A DNA stretch of 64,000 nucleotides from Corynebacterium tuberculostearicum (lineage in GTDB: Bacteria; Actinomycetota; Actinomycetes; Mycobacteriales; Mycobacteriaceae). Under the pieces are notes generated by a model. It worked only from the letters and a program-made list of their open reading frames with translations. It was not told the DNA's origin and did not search any database. Made by a program: the position numbers and the translations under genes. Every line of letters starts with the position of its first letter. Positions within the stretch are counted from its first letter, which is position 1. The stretch is from assembly GCF_030503735.1 (NCBI RefSeq), contig NZ_CP073096.1, positions 434,001-498,000 on the forward strand, written 5' to 3'. This document shows, piece after piece, positions 27,360-35,188 of the stretch.

Positions 27360-27899
27360 ATGGCTTTCCCAGATGCACAACAATTGACCAAACTCCTGCA
27401 GCCAAAGGTAGCTGAAATGGGGCTGGATGTAGAAGACATAAAAACCACCAAAGCGGGCAAGAAGTCCCAGGTGATCATTCGCATTGATGGGGACACACGT
27501 CCTAGCTCCGATGTACTGGAGGAAGTATCCAACGAGATTTCCGCCTTCTTTGATGACAAGGAAGCGCATGGGGAACTCAACTTTGGTGCCGGATACACCC
27601 TGGAGGTTTCCACCCCCGGTGTGGACTTGCCGCTAACCGCTCCGCGCCACTGGCGCCGCAACCGCGGGCGCAAGGTCTCCTTCGATCTTGGCGATGGCAA
27701 AACCCAGACAGCGCGCATTGGCGCGCTTAACGACGCCGCCGATGCCGTAATTCTTATCACGGCAAGCAAAAAGGACGTGCAGACGCGGGCCGAACGATTG
27801 GAAAACATTGCCCGCGCAGTGGTAGAAATTGAATTTGCACAGCCGTCCGAACAGGAGCTGGTGGCAGTGCAAAAGACGTTTGAAGAAGCCGTAAATTAA
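27360..27899 (+). CDS. rimP: Ribosome maturation factor RimP
   Basis: A 179-residue protein needed for 30S subunit maturation. The N-terminal domain has KVAEMGLDVEDIK and VIIRIDGDTRPSSDVLEEVS; the typical LEVSTPGVDLPLTAPRHWRR motif follows, then the C-terminal SH3-like domain. It is the first gene of the rimP-nusA-ylxR-infB series. The start is set at the ATG at 27360; an in-frame extension overlaps the divergent gene and is not conserved. Confidence 0.94.
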   Translation: MAFPDAQQLTKLLQPKVAEMGLDVEDIKTTKAGKKSQVIIRIDGDTRPSSDVLEEVSNEISAFFDDKEAHGELNFGAGYTLEVSTPGVDLPLTAPRHWRRNRGRKVSFDLGDGKTQTARIGALNDAADAVILITASKKDVQTRAERLENIARAVVEIEFAQPSEQELVAVQKTFEEAVN

Positions 27900-27922
27900 C
27901 CGGCAACCGAGAGGAATGACAA

Positions 27923-28939
27923 GTGAATATTGATCTTGAGGCACTTCGTACAATCGAATCCGAGCGCAATGTCCCTGTAAAGGACCTTCTGGAAGCGATT
28001 GCGGGTGCCTTGTTGTATTCCTACCTTGACTACCGCGAGTCCAATGCTGGCGGCAAGGTAGAAGGCGCCAAGTCCCGCGTCGATATCGATGCCACTACCG
28101 GTGCAGTCAGCGTCATTGTCTCGGAGCGTGACCCAGAAACTGGGGAAGTAACTACCGAATACGATGACACCCCGGAAAACTTTGGACGTGTAGGTGCACC
28201 GGCAGTGCGCGAGGCTATCCTTCGCAAGCTGCGCGAGGCCGAGGCGGAGCGCACCTATGATTCCTACTCGGAGCTTTCCGGCCGCGTGGTCAGCGGCATT
28301 GTCCAGCGCGATGCGCGCGCTAATGCCCGCGGCATTGTCGTGGTCCAGCTAGGATCTGAGTTGGAATCCCAGGACGGCATTTTGCTGCCGGCCGAGCAGA
28401 TTCCGGGGGAAAAGCTCGAGCACGGTGACCGTATTAAGGCCTATGTTGTAGGCGTAAACCGCAACGGCGCTCAGGTGCAGATTAACCTTTCGCGTACCCA
28501 CCCAGAATTGGTCCGTGGTCTCTTTGAACTCGAAGTTCCAGAGGTGGCCGATGGCACCGTAGAAATGATTGCCATCGCCCGTGAGGCGGGCCACCGCTCC
28601 AAGGTGGCCGTCATCGGGCATGCCAAGGGCTTGAACGCTAAGGGTGCCTGCATCGGCCCGCGCGGTCAGCGCGTCAATAACATCATGCGCCAGCTCGGTG
28701 GCGAAAAGATCGACATCATTGACTACAGCGAGGATCCCACGGTTTACGTGGGCAATGCCTTGGCTCCCTCGAAGGTGGTTAAGGTCACCGTGGTGGACAA
28801 TGAGGCGCAAGTTGCTCGCGTGGTAGTACCGGACTATCAGCTGTCCCTAGCCATTGGCAAAGAGGGGCAAAATGCACGCCTAGCTGCCCGTTTGACCGGC
28901 TGGAAGATCGATATTCATTCGGACGCTGACGCTAATTAA
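27923..28939 (+). CDS. nusA: Transcription termination/antitermination factor NusA
   Basis: A 338-residue RNA polymerase-binding protein: N-terminal domain (1-~125), S1 domain (VVSGIVQRDARANARGIVV on), and two KH domains with IGPRGQRVNNIMRQLGGEKIDII and AIGKEGQNARLAARLTGWKID. It lacks the acidic C-terminal repeats of proteobacterial NusA, as usual in actinobacteria. GTG start with GAGGAA upstream. Confidence 0.95.
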   Translation: MNIDLEALRTIESERNVPVKDLLEAIAGALLYSYLDYRESNAGGKVEGAKSRVDIDATTGAVSVIVSERDPETGEVTTEYDDTPENFGRVGAPAVREAILRKLREAEAERTYDSYSELSGRVVSGIVQRDARANARGIVVVQLGSELESQDGILLPAEQIPGEKLEHGDRIKAYVVGVNRNGAQVQINLSRTHPELVRGLFELEVPEVADGTVEMIAIAREAGHRSKVAVIGHAKGLNAKGACIGPRGQRVNNIMRQLGGEKIDIIDYSEDPTVYVGNALAPSKVVKVTVVDNEAQVARVVVPDYQLSLAIGKEGQNARLAARLTGWKIDIHSDADAN

Positions 28940-29024
28940 GGATCTGCGCTTTTGTAGCGTAGGCTAGTAAACGGCCCAGTTGCAGAATGGGGGCTTAGTG
29001 GCGACGCAAAAAGTAAGGAGTTGG

Positions 29025-29372
29025 ATGTCTGAGAGGCAAAGACTCCGGACCTGTATCGCTACTCGCCGCCGCCTGCCAGACACGGACTTGCTTCGGGTGG
29101 TCATCGACCGCACTGATCCGCAGGGGCGTCGTCTGGTGGCGGATCCGCACCGCCGGCTTCTCGGCCGTGGGGCCTGGATCATCCCCACTCTTTCTGCACT
29201 CGAGCTGGCGGAGCGCAAACGCGCCTTCAAGCGCGCGCTTCGCACGTCCGCACCCGTGGACACAGGTCAGGTACGTCGGTACTTGGATGCGCACAGCGAA
29301 CAGGTACCGAATGCGGGAGGTTCCGCGTTAGAGTCGTACGAACCAGAGTTACAAAGGAAGACCGAACACTGA
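29025..29372 (+). CDS. ylxR: YlxR family RNA-binding protein (DUF448)
   Basis: A 115-residue basic protein with the YlxR start RLRTCIATRRRLPDTDLLRVV and GRGAWIIPTLSALELAERKRAF. It always lies between nusA and infB; in other bacteria it binds RNA or RNase P RNA. The ATG at 29025 has AAGGAG at 6 nt. In-frame GTG 28998 and TTG 28980 are less likely starts. Confidence 0.9.
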   Translation: MSERQRLRTCIATRRRLPDTDLLRVVIDRTDPQGRRLVADPHRRLLGRGAWIIPTLSALELAERKRAFKRALRTSAPVDTGQVRRYLDAHSEQVPNAGGSALESYEPELQRKTEH

Positions 29373-29420
29373 TGAGCGCACAACGATGAAGCATCAGCGA
29401 TGAAAGTCCAACAAACCTAA

Positions 29421-29458
29421 CTAGGGGTCAGGCCAGTTTCCGCGGCCTTGGCTCCTAG
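29421..29458 (+). other. Hairpin in the infB leader
   Basis: CTAGG (29421-29425) and CCTAG (29454-29458) enclose an inner GGCC/GGCC pairing with one bulge. It ends 13 nt before AGGAG of infB, so it may affect translation or RNA stability. Low certainty. Confidence 0.3.
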
Positions 29459-29478
29459 TCGATACCAAGAGGAGACAA

Positions 29479-32334
29479 GTGCCCGGAAAGCTACGTGTTC
29501 ACGAGCTGGCAAAACAGCTCGGAGTAACCAGCAAGGAACTGCTCGCCACTCTGAAGGAACAGGGTGAGTTTGTAAAGACTGCTTCTTCCACCATCGAACC
29601 ACCGGTGGTCAAGAAGATGCGAGCTCATTATGAAGCACAGTCCGGTGGCGATGATGCTGCCGAGAAGAAGCAGGACAATAAAGCTGCCAAGGGTGCTGCT
29701 AAGAGCACCGCAAAGGCTAGCGCACCTAAACCAGGCGCCAAGTCCGCTGCGCCCAAACCAGGCGCTAAGTCAGCCACCCCGAAGCCGGGTGCGGCCACTT
29801 CTGGTGCAGGAAAGTCTGCTGCGCCTAAGCCTGGCCAAGGCGCACCAAAGCCAGGTCAAGCCGCAGCTAAGCCCGGTGCAAAGCCGGCGGCGCCAAAGCC
29901 CAGTGCTCCGACACCGAAGCCGGGCGCTAAGTCCGCTGCGCCCAAGCCCGGTCAAGGCGCACCAAAGCCAGGCCAGGCTGCTGGCAAGAAGTCGGGCGCG
30001 CGCCCGACCCCAGGCAACTCCATGCCTCGCCCGATGCCAAAGCCAGGCGGCTCCCGCCGCGTAGCTAATAACCCGTTCTCCACGGGTGGTGGCGATAGCC
30101 GCCCGGGCCCACGCCCGGGTGGCTCCAAGGGCCAGCGTGGCGGAAATAAGCCAGGCGATAACCGCGGCAAGCGCGGAGGCCAGCACGAGGGCGGAAACAA
30201 CCGACAGGGTGGCAATAGCCAGGGTGGCGGCGGTCGCCGTCCATCCCCGGCCATGATGCCTTCCCACCCGAACCCCGCATCGATGCCGTCCAAGGCACCG
30301 AACGGCGGTGGACGTGGCGGCCGCGGTCGCGGTGGCCACGGCGGACCGGGCCGCGGTGGCCCAGGTGGCGGCCGTCCGGGTGGGTTCCGCGGAGGCGGAC
30401 GCGGCGGACGTCGCGGTGGCACCGCCGGTGCTTTCGGCCGTCCCGGTGGCGCTCCACGCAAGGGCAAGAAGTCCAAGCGTCAGAAGCGCCATGAGTACGA
30501 GGAGCAGCAGAAGCACGTCGTAGGCGGCGTGCGCTTGCCAGACGGCAAGGGCCAAACAGTCCGCCTGCGTCGCGGTGCTTCGCTGTCTGACTTCGCCGAA
30601 AAGATCGGTGCGGATCCAGCATCATTGGTGCAGGCACTGTTCAACCTCGGTGAGATGGTGACCGCAACCGCATCAGTATCGGAAGATACGCTGCAGCTGC
30701 TCGGCTCCGAGATCAACTACAACGTCGAGGTTGTCTCCCCTGAGGATGAGGACCGCGAGCTGCTTGAGTCCTTCGATCTCAAGTTCGGCGAGGATGAAGG
30801 CGACGAGGAAGCACTGGAGAATCGTCCTCCAGTCGTCTCCGTCATGGGTCACGTTGACCACGGTAAGACTCGCCTGTTGGACGCCATCCGTAAGACCAAC
30901 GAAGGTGCCCAGGAGGAAGGCGGTATTACCCAGGGCATTGGTGCATACCAAACCACGGTAGACGTGGACGGCGAGCGCACAATTACCTTCCTGGACACCC
31001 CAGGTCACGAGGCCTTCACGGCCATGCGTGCCCGCGGTGCTAAGTCCACCGACCTGGCCATCCTCGTGGTTGCCGCCGATGACGGCGTCATGCCACAGAC
31101 CGTGGAGGCCATCAACCATGCCAAGGCTGCCGATATTCCAGTCGTCGTGGCTGTGAACAAGGTGGATAAGCCGGAGGCTCAGCCGGATAAAATCCGTGGC
31201 CAGCTCACCGAGTACGGCCTGGTTCCGGAGGAGTACGGTGGCGACACCATGTTCGTGGACATTTCCGCGAAGCAGGGCAAGAATATTGACCAGTTGCTCG
31301 AGTCCGTCATTCTGACCGCGGATGCCGCCTTGGAGTTGACCGCTAACCCAGACATGAACGCACAGGGCGTGGCCATTGAGGCACACTTGGACCGCGGCCG
31401 TGGCCCGGTTGCGACGGTCATCGTCCAGCGCGGTACCTTGCACGTGGGGGACTCCATCGTCGTCGGCGATGCGCACGGTCGCGTCCGCCGCATGCTCGAT
31501 GAGTTCGGCAGCGACGTCGAAGAGGCCGGTCCATCCCGTCCGGTGCAGGTCCAGGGTCTATCCGGTGTGCCGGGCGCCGGCGATAATCTGCTGGTCGTAG
31601 AAGATGACCGCGTTGCCCGTCAGATTGCTAACCAGCGTGATGCTCGCAAGCGCTCTGCCCTACAGGCAAAGCAGCGCAAGCGCGTCTCCTTGGAGGATCT
31701 GGACAAGGTATTGCAGGAGACTTCTACCCTCAACCTCATCCTCAAGGGCGACAACGCCGGTTCCGTCGAGGCACTGGAAGACGCCCTGCTGGATATCAAG
31801 ACCGAGGACGAAGTCGAGCTCAACATCATCGACCGTGGTGTGGGCGCCGTGACCGAGACCAACGTTTCTCTCGCAGCGGCTTCCGACGCCGTCATTATTG
31901 CCTTTAACACTCGTGCGGAAGGCAAGGCAACGGAGATGGCCACCCAAGAGGGCGTGGATATTCGTTACTACACGATCATCTACAAGGCCATCGAAGAGGT
32001 CGAGGCTGCGCTCAAGGGCATGCTCAAGCCGATTTACGAGGAACGCGACACCGGTGCGGCCGAAATCCGCGCACTGTTCAAGTCCTCCGCGGTCGGTACC
32101 ATCGCCGGCTGCATGGTTACCGAGGGCAAGGTTGTCCGCAACGGCAAGGTTCGCCTGCTGCGCGATAACAACGTCATCACTGCCGACGCCAAGATTGAAT
32201 CCTTGCGCCATGAAAAAGATGACGCAACCGAAATCAAGGCCGGCTACGAGTGCGGTATGGTGCTCTCTTACCCGGATATTCAGGTAGGCGACATCATCCA
32301 GGCCTACGAAGAGGTCGAGGTTCCGCGTACCTAG
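29479..32334 (+). CDS. infB: Translation initiation factor IF-2
   Basis: A 951-residue GTPase that places initiator tRNA on the 30S subunit. IF2_N at 1-~50 ([20 protein letters not shown]) is followed by a long disordered region: lysine/proline repeats around the unit APKPGA (about 80-185), then a Gly/Arg-rich stretch (about 205-335). A second IF2_N unit lies at ~370-420. The G domain has GHVDHGKT near residues 457-464, DTPGHE and NKVD, then domains II-IV. GTG start with AGGAG upstream. Confidence 0.97.
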   Translation: MPGKLRVHELAKQLGVTSKELLATLKEQGEFVKTASSTIEPPVVKKMRAHYEAQSGGDDAAEKKQDNKAAKGAAKSTAKASAPKPGAKSAAPKPGAKSATPKPGAATSGAGKSAAPKPGQGAPKPGQAAAKPGAKPAAPKPSAPTPKPGAKSAAPKPGQGAPKPGQAAGKKSGARPTPGNSMPRPMPKPGGSRRVANNPFSTGGGDSRPGPRPGGSKGQRGGNKPGDNRGKRGGQHEGGNNRQGGNSQGGGGRRPSPAMMPSHPNPASMPSKAPNGGGRGGRGRGGHGGPGRGGPGGGRPGGFRGGGRGGRRGGTAGAFGRPGGAPRKGKKSKRQKRHEYEEQQKHVVGGVRLPDGKGQTVRLRRGASLSDFAEKIGADPASLVQALFNLGEMVTATASVSEDTLQLLGSEINYNVEVVSPEDEDRELLESFDLKFGEDEGDEEALENRPPVVSVMGHVDHGKTRLLDAIRKTNEGAQEEGGITQGIGAYQTTVDVDGERTITFLDTPGHEAFTAMRARGAKSTDLAILVVAADDGVMPQTVEAINHAKAADIPVVVAVNKVDKPEAQPDKIRGQLTEYGLVPEEYGGDTMFVDISAKQGKNIDQLLESVILTADAALELTANPDMNAQGVAIEAHLDRGRGPVATVIVQRGTLHVGDSIVVGDAHGRVRRMLDEFGSDVEEAGPSRPVQVQGLSGVPGAGDNLLVVEDDRVARQIANQRDARKRSALQAKQRKRVSLEDLDKVLQETSTLNLILKGDNAGSVEALEDALLDIKTEDEVELNIIDRGVGAVTETNVSLAAASDAVIIAFNTRAEGKATEMATQEGVDIRYYTIIYKAIEEVEAALKGMLKPIYEERDTGAAEIRALFKSSAVGTIAGCMVTEGKVVRNGKVRLLRDNNVITADAKIESLRHEKDDATEIKAGYECGMVLSYPDIQVGDIIQAYEEVEVPRT

Positions 32335-32349
32335 TCCGCAAGCGGCGTA

Positions 32350-32400
32350 AATAAAATCGCCAGGTGTTTCCCCGATTGGGGAAGCCCTGGCGATTTTATT
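32350..32400 (+). terminator. Strong rho-independent terminator of infB
   Basis: AATAAAATCGCCAGG (32350-32364) pairs with CCTGGCGATTTTATT (32386-32400), with a TTCCCC/GGGGAA inner stem. It separates infB from the inserted genes. Confidence 0.9.
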
Positions 32401-32463
32401 TGCAGCTTCTGCTGAACTTTAGTATTTAAACTATCTAGACAGGTTTACGACAAGTTGGGTTTG

Positions 32464-32904
32464 CTAATGCGTGCCTTGTTTAGCAGAGAAGTTGAGGAAT
32501 GCAAGAAATTTTTCGGCCTTGATTTGGGGCTCACCAAGCAGGTCGAATACCCAGTCCTCAAGTGGGAGCATTTCCTTGTTGCCATCGTTGAACCGAAGGC
32601 CGATACTATTTTCCGTAGCCTCGCCGTGGGCCAAGTCCGACCACGTTCCAGTGCGTTTCGAAAGTAGCCATTGGCCCAAAACGTAGGTGATTCCTATTCT
32701 TCCTTCTTCGGCTTTTGTGCTGGAAGTGAGCAACCTGTGCAGTACCACTTCACTAATCTGTTCTTGATCGTTTAGCCACTCTTGCGTGAGTTTAGCCCTT
32801 TCGAGGCAGCTTGCTGCTTTGTTCGGAGCATCGGCGTGAAACTCATTTAAAGGCTGGGGCGTGACGCTCGCTGTTTCTGGCTTAGATTGGTTTTGGTCTT
32901 GCAA
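32464..32904 (-). CDS. Hypothetical protein, accessory cassette gene 3
   Basis: A 146-residue soluble protein with no signal peptide. It starts at TTG (32902-32904) with AAGGA 8 nt upstream inside the end of the previous gene. The N-terminal 25 residues are polar and Gln/Pro-rich; a helical centre (CLERAKLTQEWLNDQEQISEV...) follows, then ITYVLGQWLLSKRTG and LEDWVFDLLGEPQIKAEKFLA. I do not recognise a family. It lies 3 nt after gene 2 and faces infB tail to tail, so it belongs to the cassette between infB and rbfA. Confidence 0.55.
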   Translation of the reverse strand: MQDQNQSKPETASVTPQPLNEFHADAPNKAASCLERAKLTQEWLNDQEQISEVVLHRLLTSSTKAEEGRIGITYVLGQWLLSKRTGTWSDLAHGEATENSIGLRFNDGNKEMLPLEDWVFDLLGEPQIKAEKFLAFLNFSAKQGTH

Positions 32905-32907
32905 ATC

Positions 32908-33129
32908 CTAGGTCCTTAGATGCCATACTCCGTTTCCCCAGTTGCTTTCGTAATTGCAACTTGCTCTTCTCGCCCAATTAGCTGTCGCTGGGTCTTTACG
33001 TAACTCCTTCAGCGATCTTTCACACTGATCTTTTGTGTCATAAAGGAAGTTTCCGATGTCGGCGGTGGCAATATTTGAGGAAAGAAGGAGGGAAAATGCT
33101 GATACAATCGCGATGATTAGGGTCCTCAT
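32908..33129 (-). CDS. Small secreted two-cysteine protein, accessory cassette gene 2
   Basis: 73 residues from the ATG at 33129. The signal peptide is MRTLIIAIVSAFSLLLSS with cleavage near ATA (about residue 22). The mature peptide of about 50 residues has DTKDQCERSLKELRKD and NWARRASCNYESNWGNG, so it could form one disulfide. It lies 14 nt after the tendamistat-like gene and 3 nt before gene 3. Family unknown. Small size and export suggest a partner of the upstream secreted protein; that is inference. Confidence 0.55.
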   Translation of the reverse strand: MRTLIIAIVSAFSLLLSSNIATADIGNFLYDTKDQCERSLKELRKDPATANWARRASCNYESNWGNGVWHLRT

Positions 33130-33143
33130 TCTGCTGCGTGTAT

Positions 33144-33522
33144 CTAGCATTCTTGAATACCGTCCATTCGCTTTGTCGGAGACCATTCAAAGTTCCTCCG
33201 CGAATGTGCTTTTACCAACAGGCATTGTGTGTCGAAATCAAATGCAACGATTACTTTGACGTTCATATCAAAATCGCAATCGTTATAGACTTGAATTGCG
33301 CCCTTTTCCTTCTCAGAATGAATGCAAGCAGGAACAGGATCTCCCGGGCTTCTTTCCCCTGTGGAATATGGTTGCAGGCTTGGGGCGCCGTCAGAATCTA
33401 CATTGAGAATGACGAATTGAGGGGGATCGTTAAGCGTTTCATTTGTGGCAGAGGCTGGAGGGACTGCAAAGCCGCCGAGGATACAAGCGGCGGTTCGATG
33501 CGGCTATTTTATAAGGTTTCAC
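33144..33522 (-). pseudogene. Secreted tendamistat-like beta-sandwich protein, frameshifted in the signal peptide
   Basis: A GTG at 33522 with GGAGA 3-4 nt upstream opens VKPYKIAASN. One extra base near 33492 shifts the frame; in the next frame (open from 33503 to the TAG at 33144-33146, no start codon) translation continues AACILGGFAVPPASA-TNETLND. The joined frames make an ideal 25-residue signal peptide cut after ASA and a mature protein of about 100 residues. Four cysteines have the spacing C-x15-C-x17-C-x24-C, the last being the C-terminal residue. Tendamistat from Streptomyces (C11-C27, C45-C73) has x15, x17 and x27, also with a VTVKVVYE-like strand where this has NVKVIVAF. The amylase-binding WRY triplet is absent. 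It is either a pseudogene or a sequencing error. Confidence 0.55.
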
Positions 33523-33562
33523 GTTTCTCCATTCAGGCTCGTGGTGGGGTGAAACACTTTTG

Positions 33563-33591
33563 ACCATAGTTTCGGAAACGTTTTAATTCAA
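33563..33591 (-). promoter_or_regulatory. Promoter of the accessory cassette with operator-like dyad
   Basis: On the minus strand TTGAAT (33586-33591), a 17-nt spacer, and TATGGT (33563-33568). The spacer contains the perfect 11-bp dyad GTTTC-G-GAAAC (33569-33579), positioned to block RNA polymerase if bound by a repressor. Confidence 0.45.
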
Positions 33592-33710
33592 GGGGTCCAT
33601 AAGATATATATATGGTTTTATTGCATGTTCGAGATCCTCAGAATTGCCTTCATGTGCAGTTAATTTTCTGCCACAGGACATGCATGCGGAGTAATGTAAG
33701 ATGGACACAA

Positions 33711-33750
33711 TTTTATAGATCTTGGTAGAGATTTATAGATCTTGGTAGAG
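33711..33750. repeat. Tandem 20-bp direct repeat upstream of rbfA
   Basis: Two adjacent 20-bp units (33711-33730 and 33731-33750) differ at only the first base; each reads TTTATAGATCTTGGTAGAG after it. A TATAGAT in each unit could act as a -10. The 259 bases between the cassette and rbfA (33523-33781) are AT-rich and contain no gene. Confidence 0.85.
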
Positions 33751-33781
33751 ATCGATAGTTCGACGGAGAGGGAGTTGCACC

Positions 33782-34225
33782 ATGGTTGACCACGCGCGTG
33801 CTGCACGAATGGCCAAGCGTATTAAGGAAATCGTGGCGAGTGCCATAGAACGCGAGATCAAGGATCGCCGCCTCGAGTTGGTGACCATCACAGATACTCG
33901 AGTGACGGGCGACCTGCACGATGCCACCGTTTTTTATACCGTGCGCGGAAAAGACATTGACTCCGAGCCAGACTTCGCACAAGCAGAAGAAGCCCTCAAG
34001 CGCGCTAAAGGTCAGCTGCGCAAGATTGTGGGCGATCAACTCTCGGTGCGGTTTACCCCGACGCTAACCTTCGAGGTCGATACCGTTCCGGAGGCCTCTG
34101 CTCATATGGAAGAACTTCTGGCCCGTGCTCGCGCCCGCGATGAAGAACTGGCAAAGCTGAAGGAAAACGCCCAGCCGGCAGGGGATGCGAACCCGTATAA
34201 GACCTCCGATGAAGACGAGGCTTAA
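33782..34225 (+). CDS. rbfA: Ribosome-binding factor A
   Basis: A 147-residue 30S maturation factor of the KH-like RbfA family, with [40 protein letters not shown] and [14 protein letters not shown]. The acidic C-terminal tail (from about 125) is typical of actinobacteria. GGGAG precedes the ATG. It normally follows infB directly; here about 1.45 kb intervenes. Its GTG-started neighbour begins right at its stop. Confidence 0.95.
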   Translation: MVDHARAARMAKRIKEIVASAIEREIKDRRLELVTITDTRVTGDLHDATVFYTVRGKDIDSEPDFAQAEEALKRAKGQLRKIVGDQLSVRFTPTLTFEVDTVPEASAHMEELLARARARDEELAKLKENAQPAGDANPYKTSDEDEA

Positions 34226-35188
34226 GTGACCAAGAAGCAATATGAGCCGGCAGTTGCCGCTTTGCACGATGCTCACAGCATCTGCATTGTGACGCACCTG
34301 CGGCCGGATGCCGATGCCATCGGCTCTGCTGCGGCGTTGCTGCTCGCGCTGCGCCAACGGGGCAAAGACGTGTGTGCCGTTGTGGGCCAGGAGCGGGAAA
34401 TTTCCCGTAACCTTTACACCATTCCTGCCGCCGACGACGTCACCACTAGCCTTAAGCTGCCGGAAAGCTATGACCTCTACGTCACCGTTGATTGTGGTTC
34501 TTTGGACCGAACGGGGTTCTTTGCGGATCGGATTGATCAGCTAGCCAAGCAGGGCCGGGTTCTGTGCATTGACCATCATTCTTCTAACCCAGGGTTTGGT
34601 GCCATCAATGTGGTGGACACTGAATGTGAATCCACCACCGTGGTGTTGCTGAGAATCCTGGATTCACTGGAGATTCAGATTGACCGGCATATTGCGCACT
34701 GCTTATATGCCGGCTTGATGACCGATACTGGCAGTTTCCGCTGGGGTAGGCCGGCTATGCACGATATTGCCACCCGCCTCATGCACTACGATCTCGATAC
34801 CAAGCAGATCGCAGCTGACCTTTTAGATTCCACCACTCCGGACGATCTTCAGATGATCGGTAGGGTATTGGCCGGTTTGCGCCTCGAAGAAGCAGGGGAG
34901 CACACCCTAGGCATTCTCGTCGCGCGGCTGGAAGATATCCAGGGACACTCCGATTCGGCTGTCGAATCACTAGTGGAGTTCGTTCGCGCGCTTGAAGGAA
35001 CCACCGTCGGCGTAGTGTTTAAGGAACAAGCTCCGGAGGTTTGGGCGGTTTCTTTGCGTTCTTCTCGCATTGATTGTTCTTCGGTGGCGCTAACCTTCGG
35101 CGGCGGCGGGCATGTACCGGCCGCGGGCTATACCGCCCACGGGGCTCCGGAAGAGATTATTAAGGAATTGGTGGCCGCTATCCAATGA
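34226..35188 (+). CDS. nrnA: DHH/DHHA1 phosphoesterase (NrnA-like oligoribonuclease/pAp phosphatase)
   Basis: A 320-residue protein. The DHH domain has RPDADAIGSAAAL, the DCGS motif and CIDHHSSNPGFG, then a DHHA1 domain ending in GGGGHVPAAGYT. The family degrades nanoRNAs and dephosphorylates pAp; M. tuberculosis Rv2837c, in the same place after rbfA, also cleaves cyclic di-AMP. GTG start directly after the rbfA stop; the next gene overlaps its end by 4 nt, so this is one operon. Confidence 0.92.
   Translation: MTKKQYEPAVAALHDAHSICIVTHLRPDADAIGSAAALLLALRQRGKDVCAVVGQEREISRNLYTIPAADDVTTSLKLPESYDLYVTVDCGSLDRTGFFADRIDQLAKQGRVLCIDHHSSNPGFGAINVVDTECESTTVVLLRILDSLEIQIDRHIAHCLYAGLMTDTGSFRWGRPAMHDIATRLMHYDLDTKQIAADLLDSTTPDDLQMIGRVLAGLRLEEAGEHTLGILVARLEDIQGHSDSAVESLVEFVRALEGTTVGVVFKEQAPEVWAVSLRSSRIDCSSVALTFGGGGHVPAAGYTAHGAPEEIIKELVAAIQ

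Noticed and set aside
29373-29420. tRNA or small RNA gene between ylxR and infB
   Set aside because: No cloverleaf or promoter-terminator pair; only the leader hairpin at 29421-29458 is evident.
29770-30555. Long minus-strand open frames opposite infB
   Set aside because: They are by-products of the GC-rich repeats encoding the IF-2 disordered region and translate to low-complexity Ala/Pro/Gly/Arg strings.
33138-33563. 141-residue plus-strand open frame over the cassette
   Set aside because: It lies opposite the tendamistat-like frame, has no ribosome-binding site, and its protein shows no recognisable features, whereas the minus-strand reading gives a signal peptide and a cysteine pattern.
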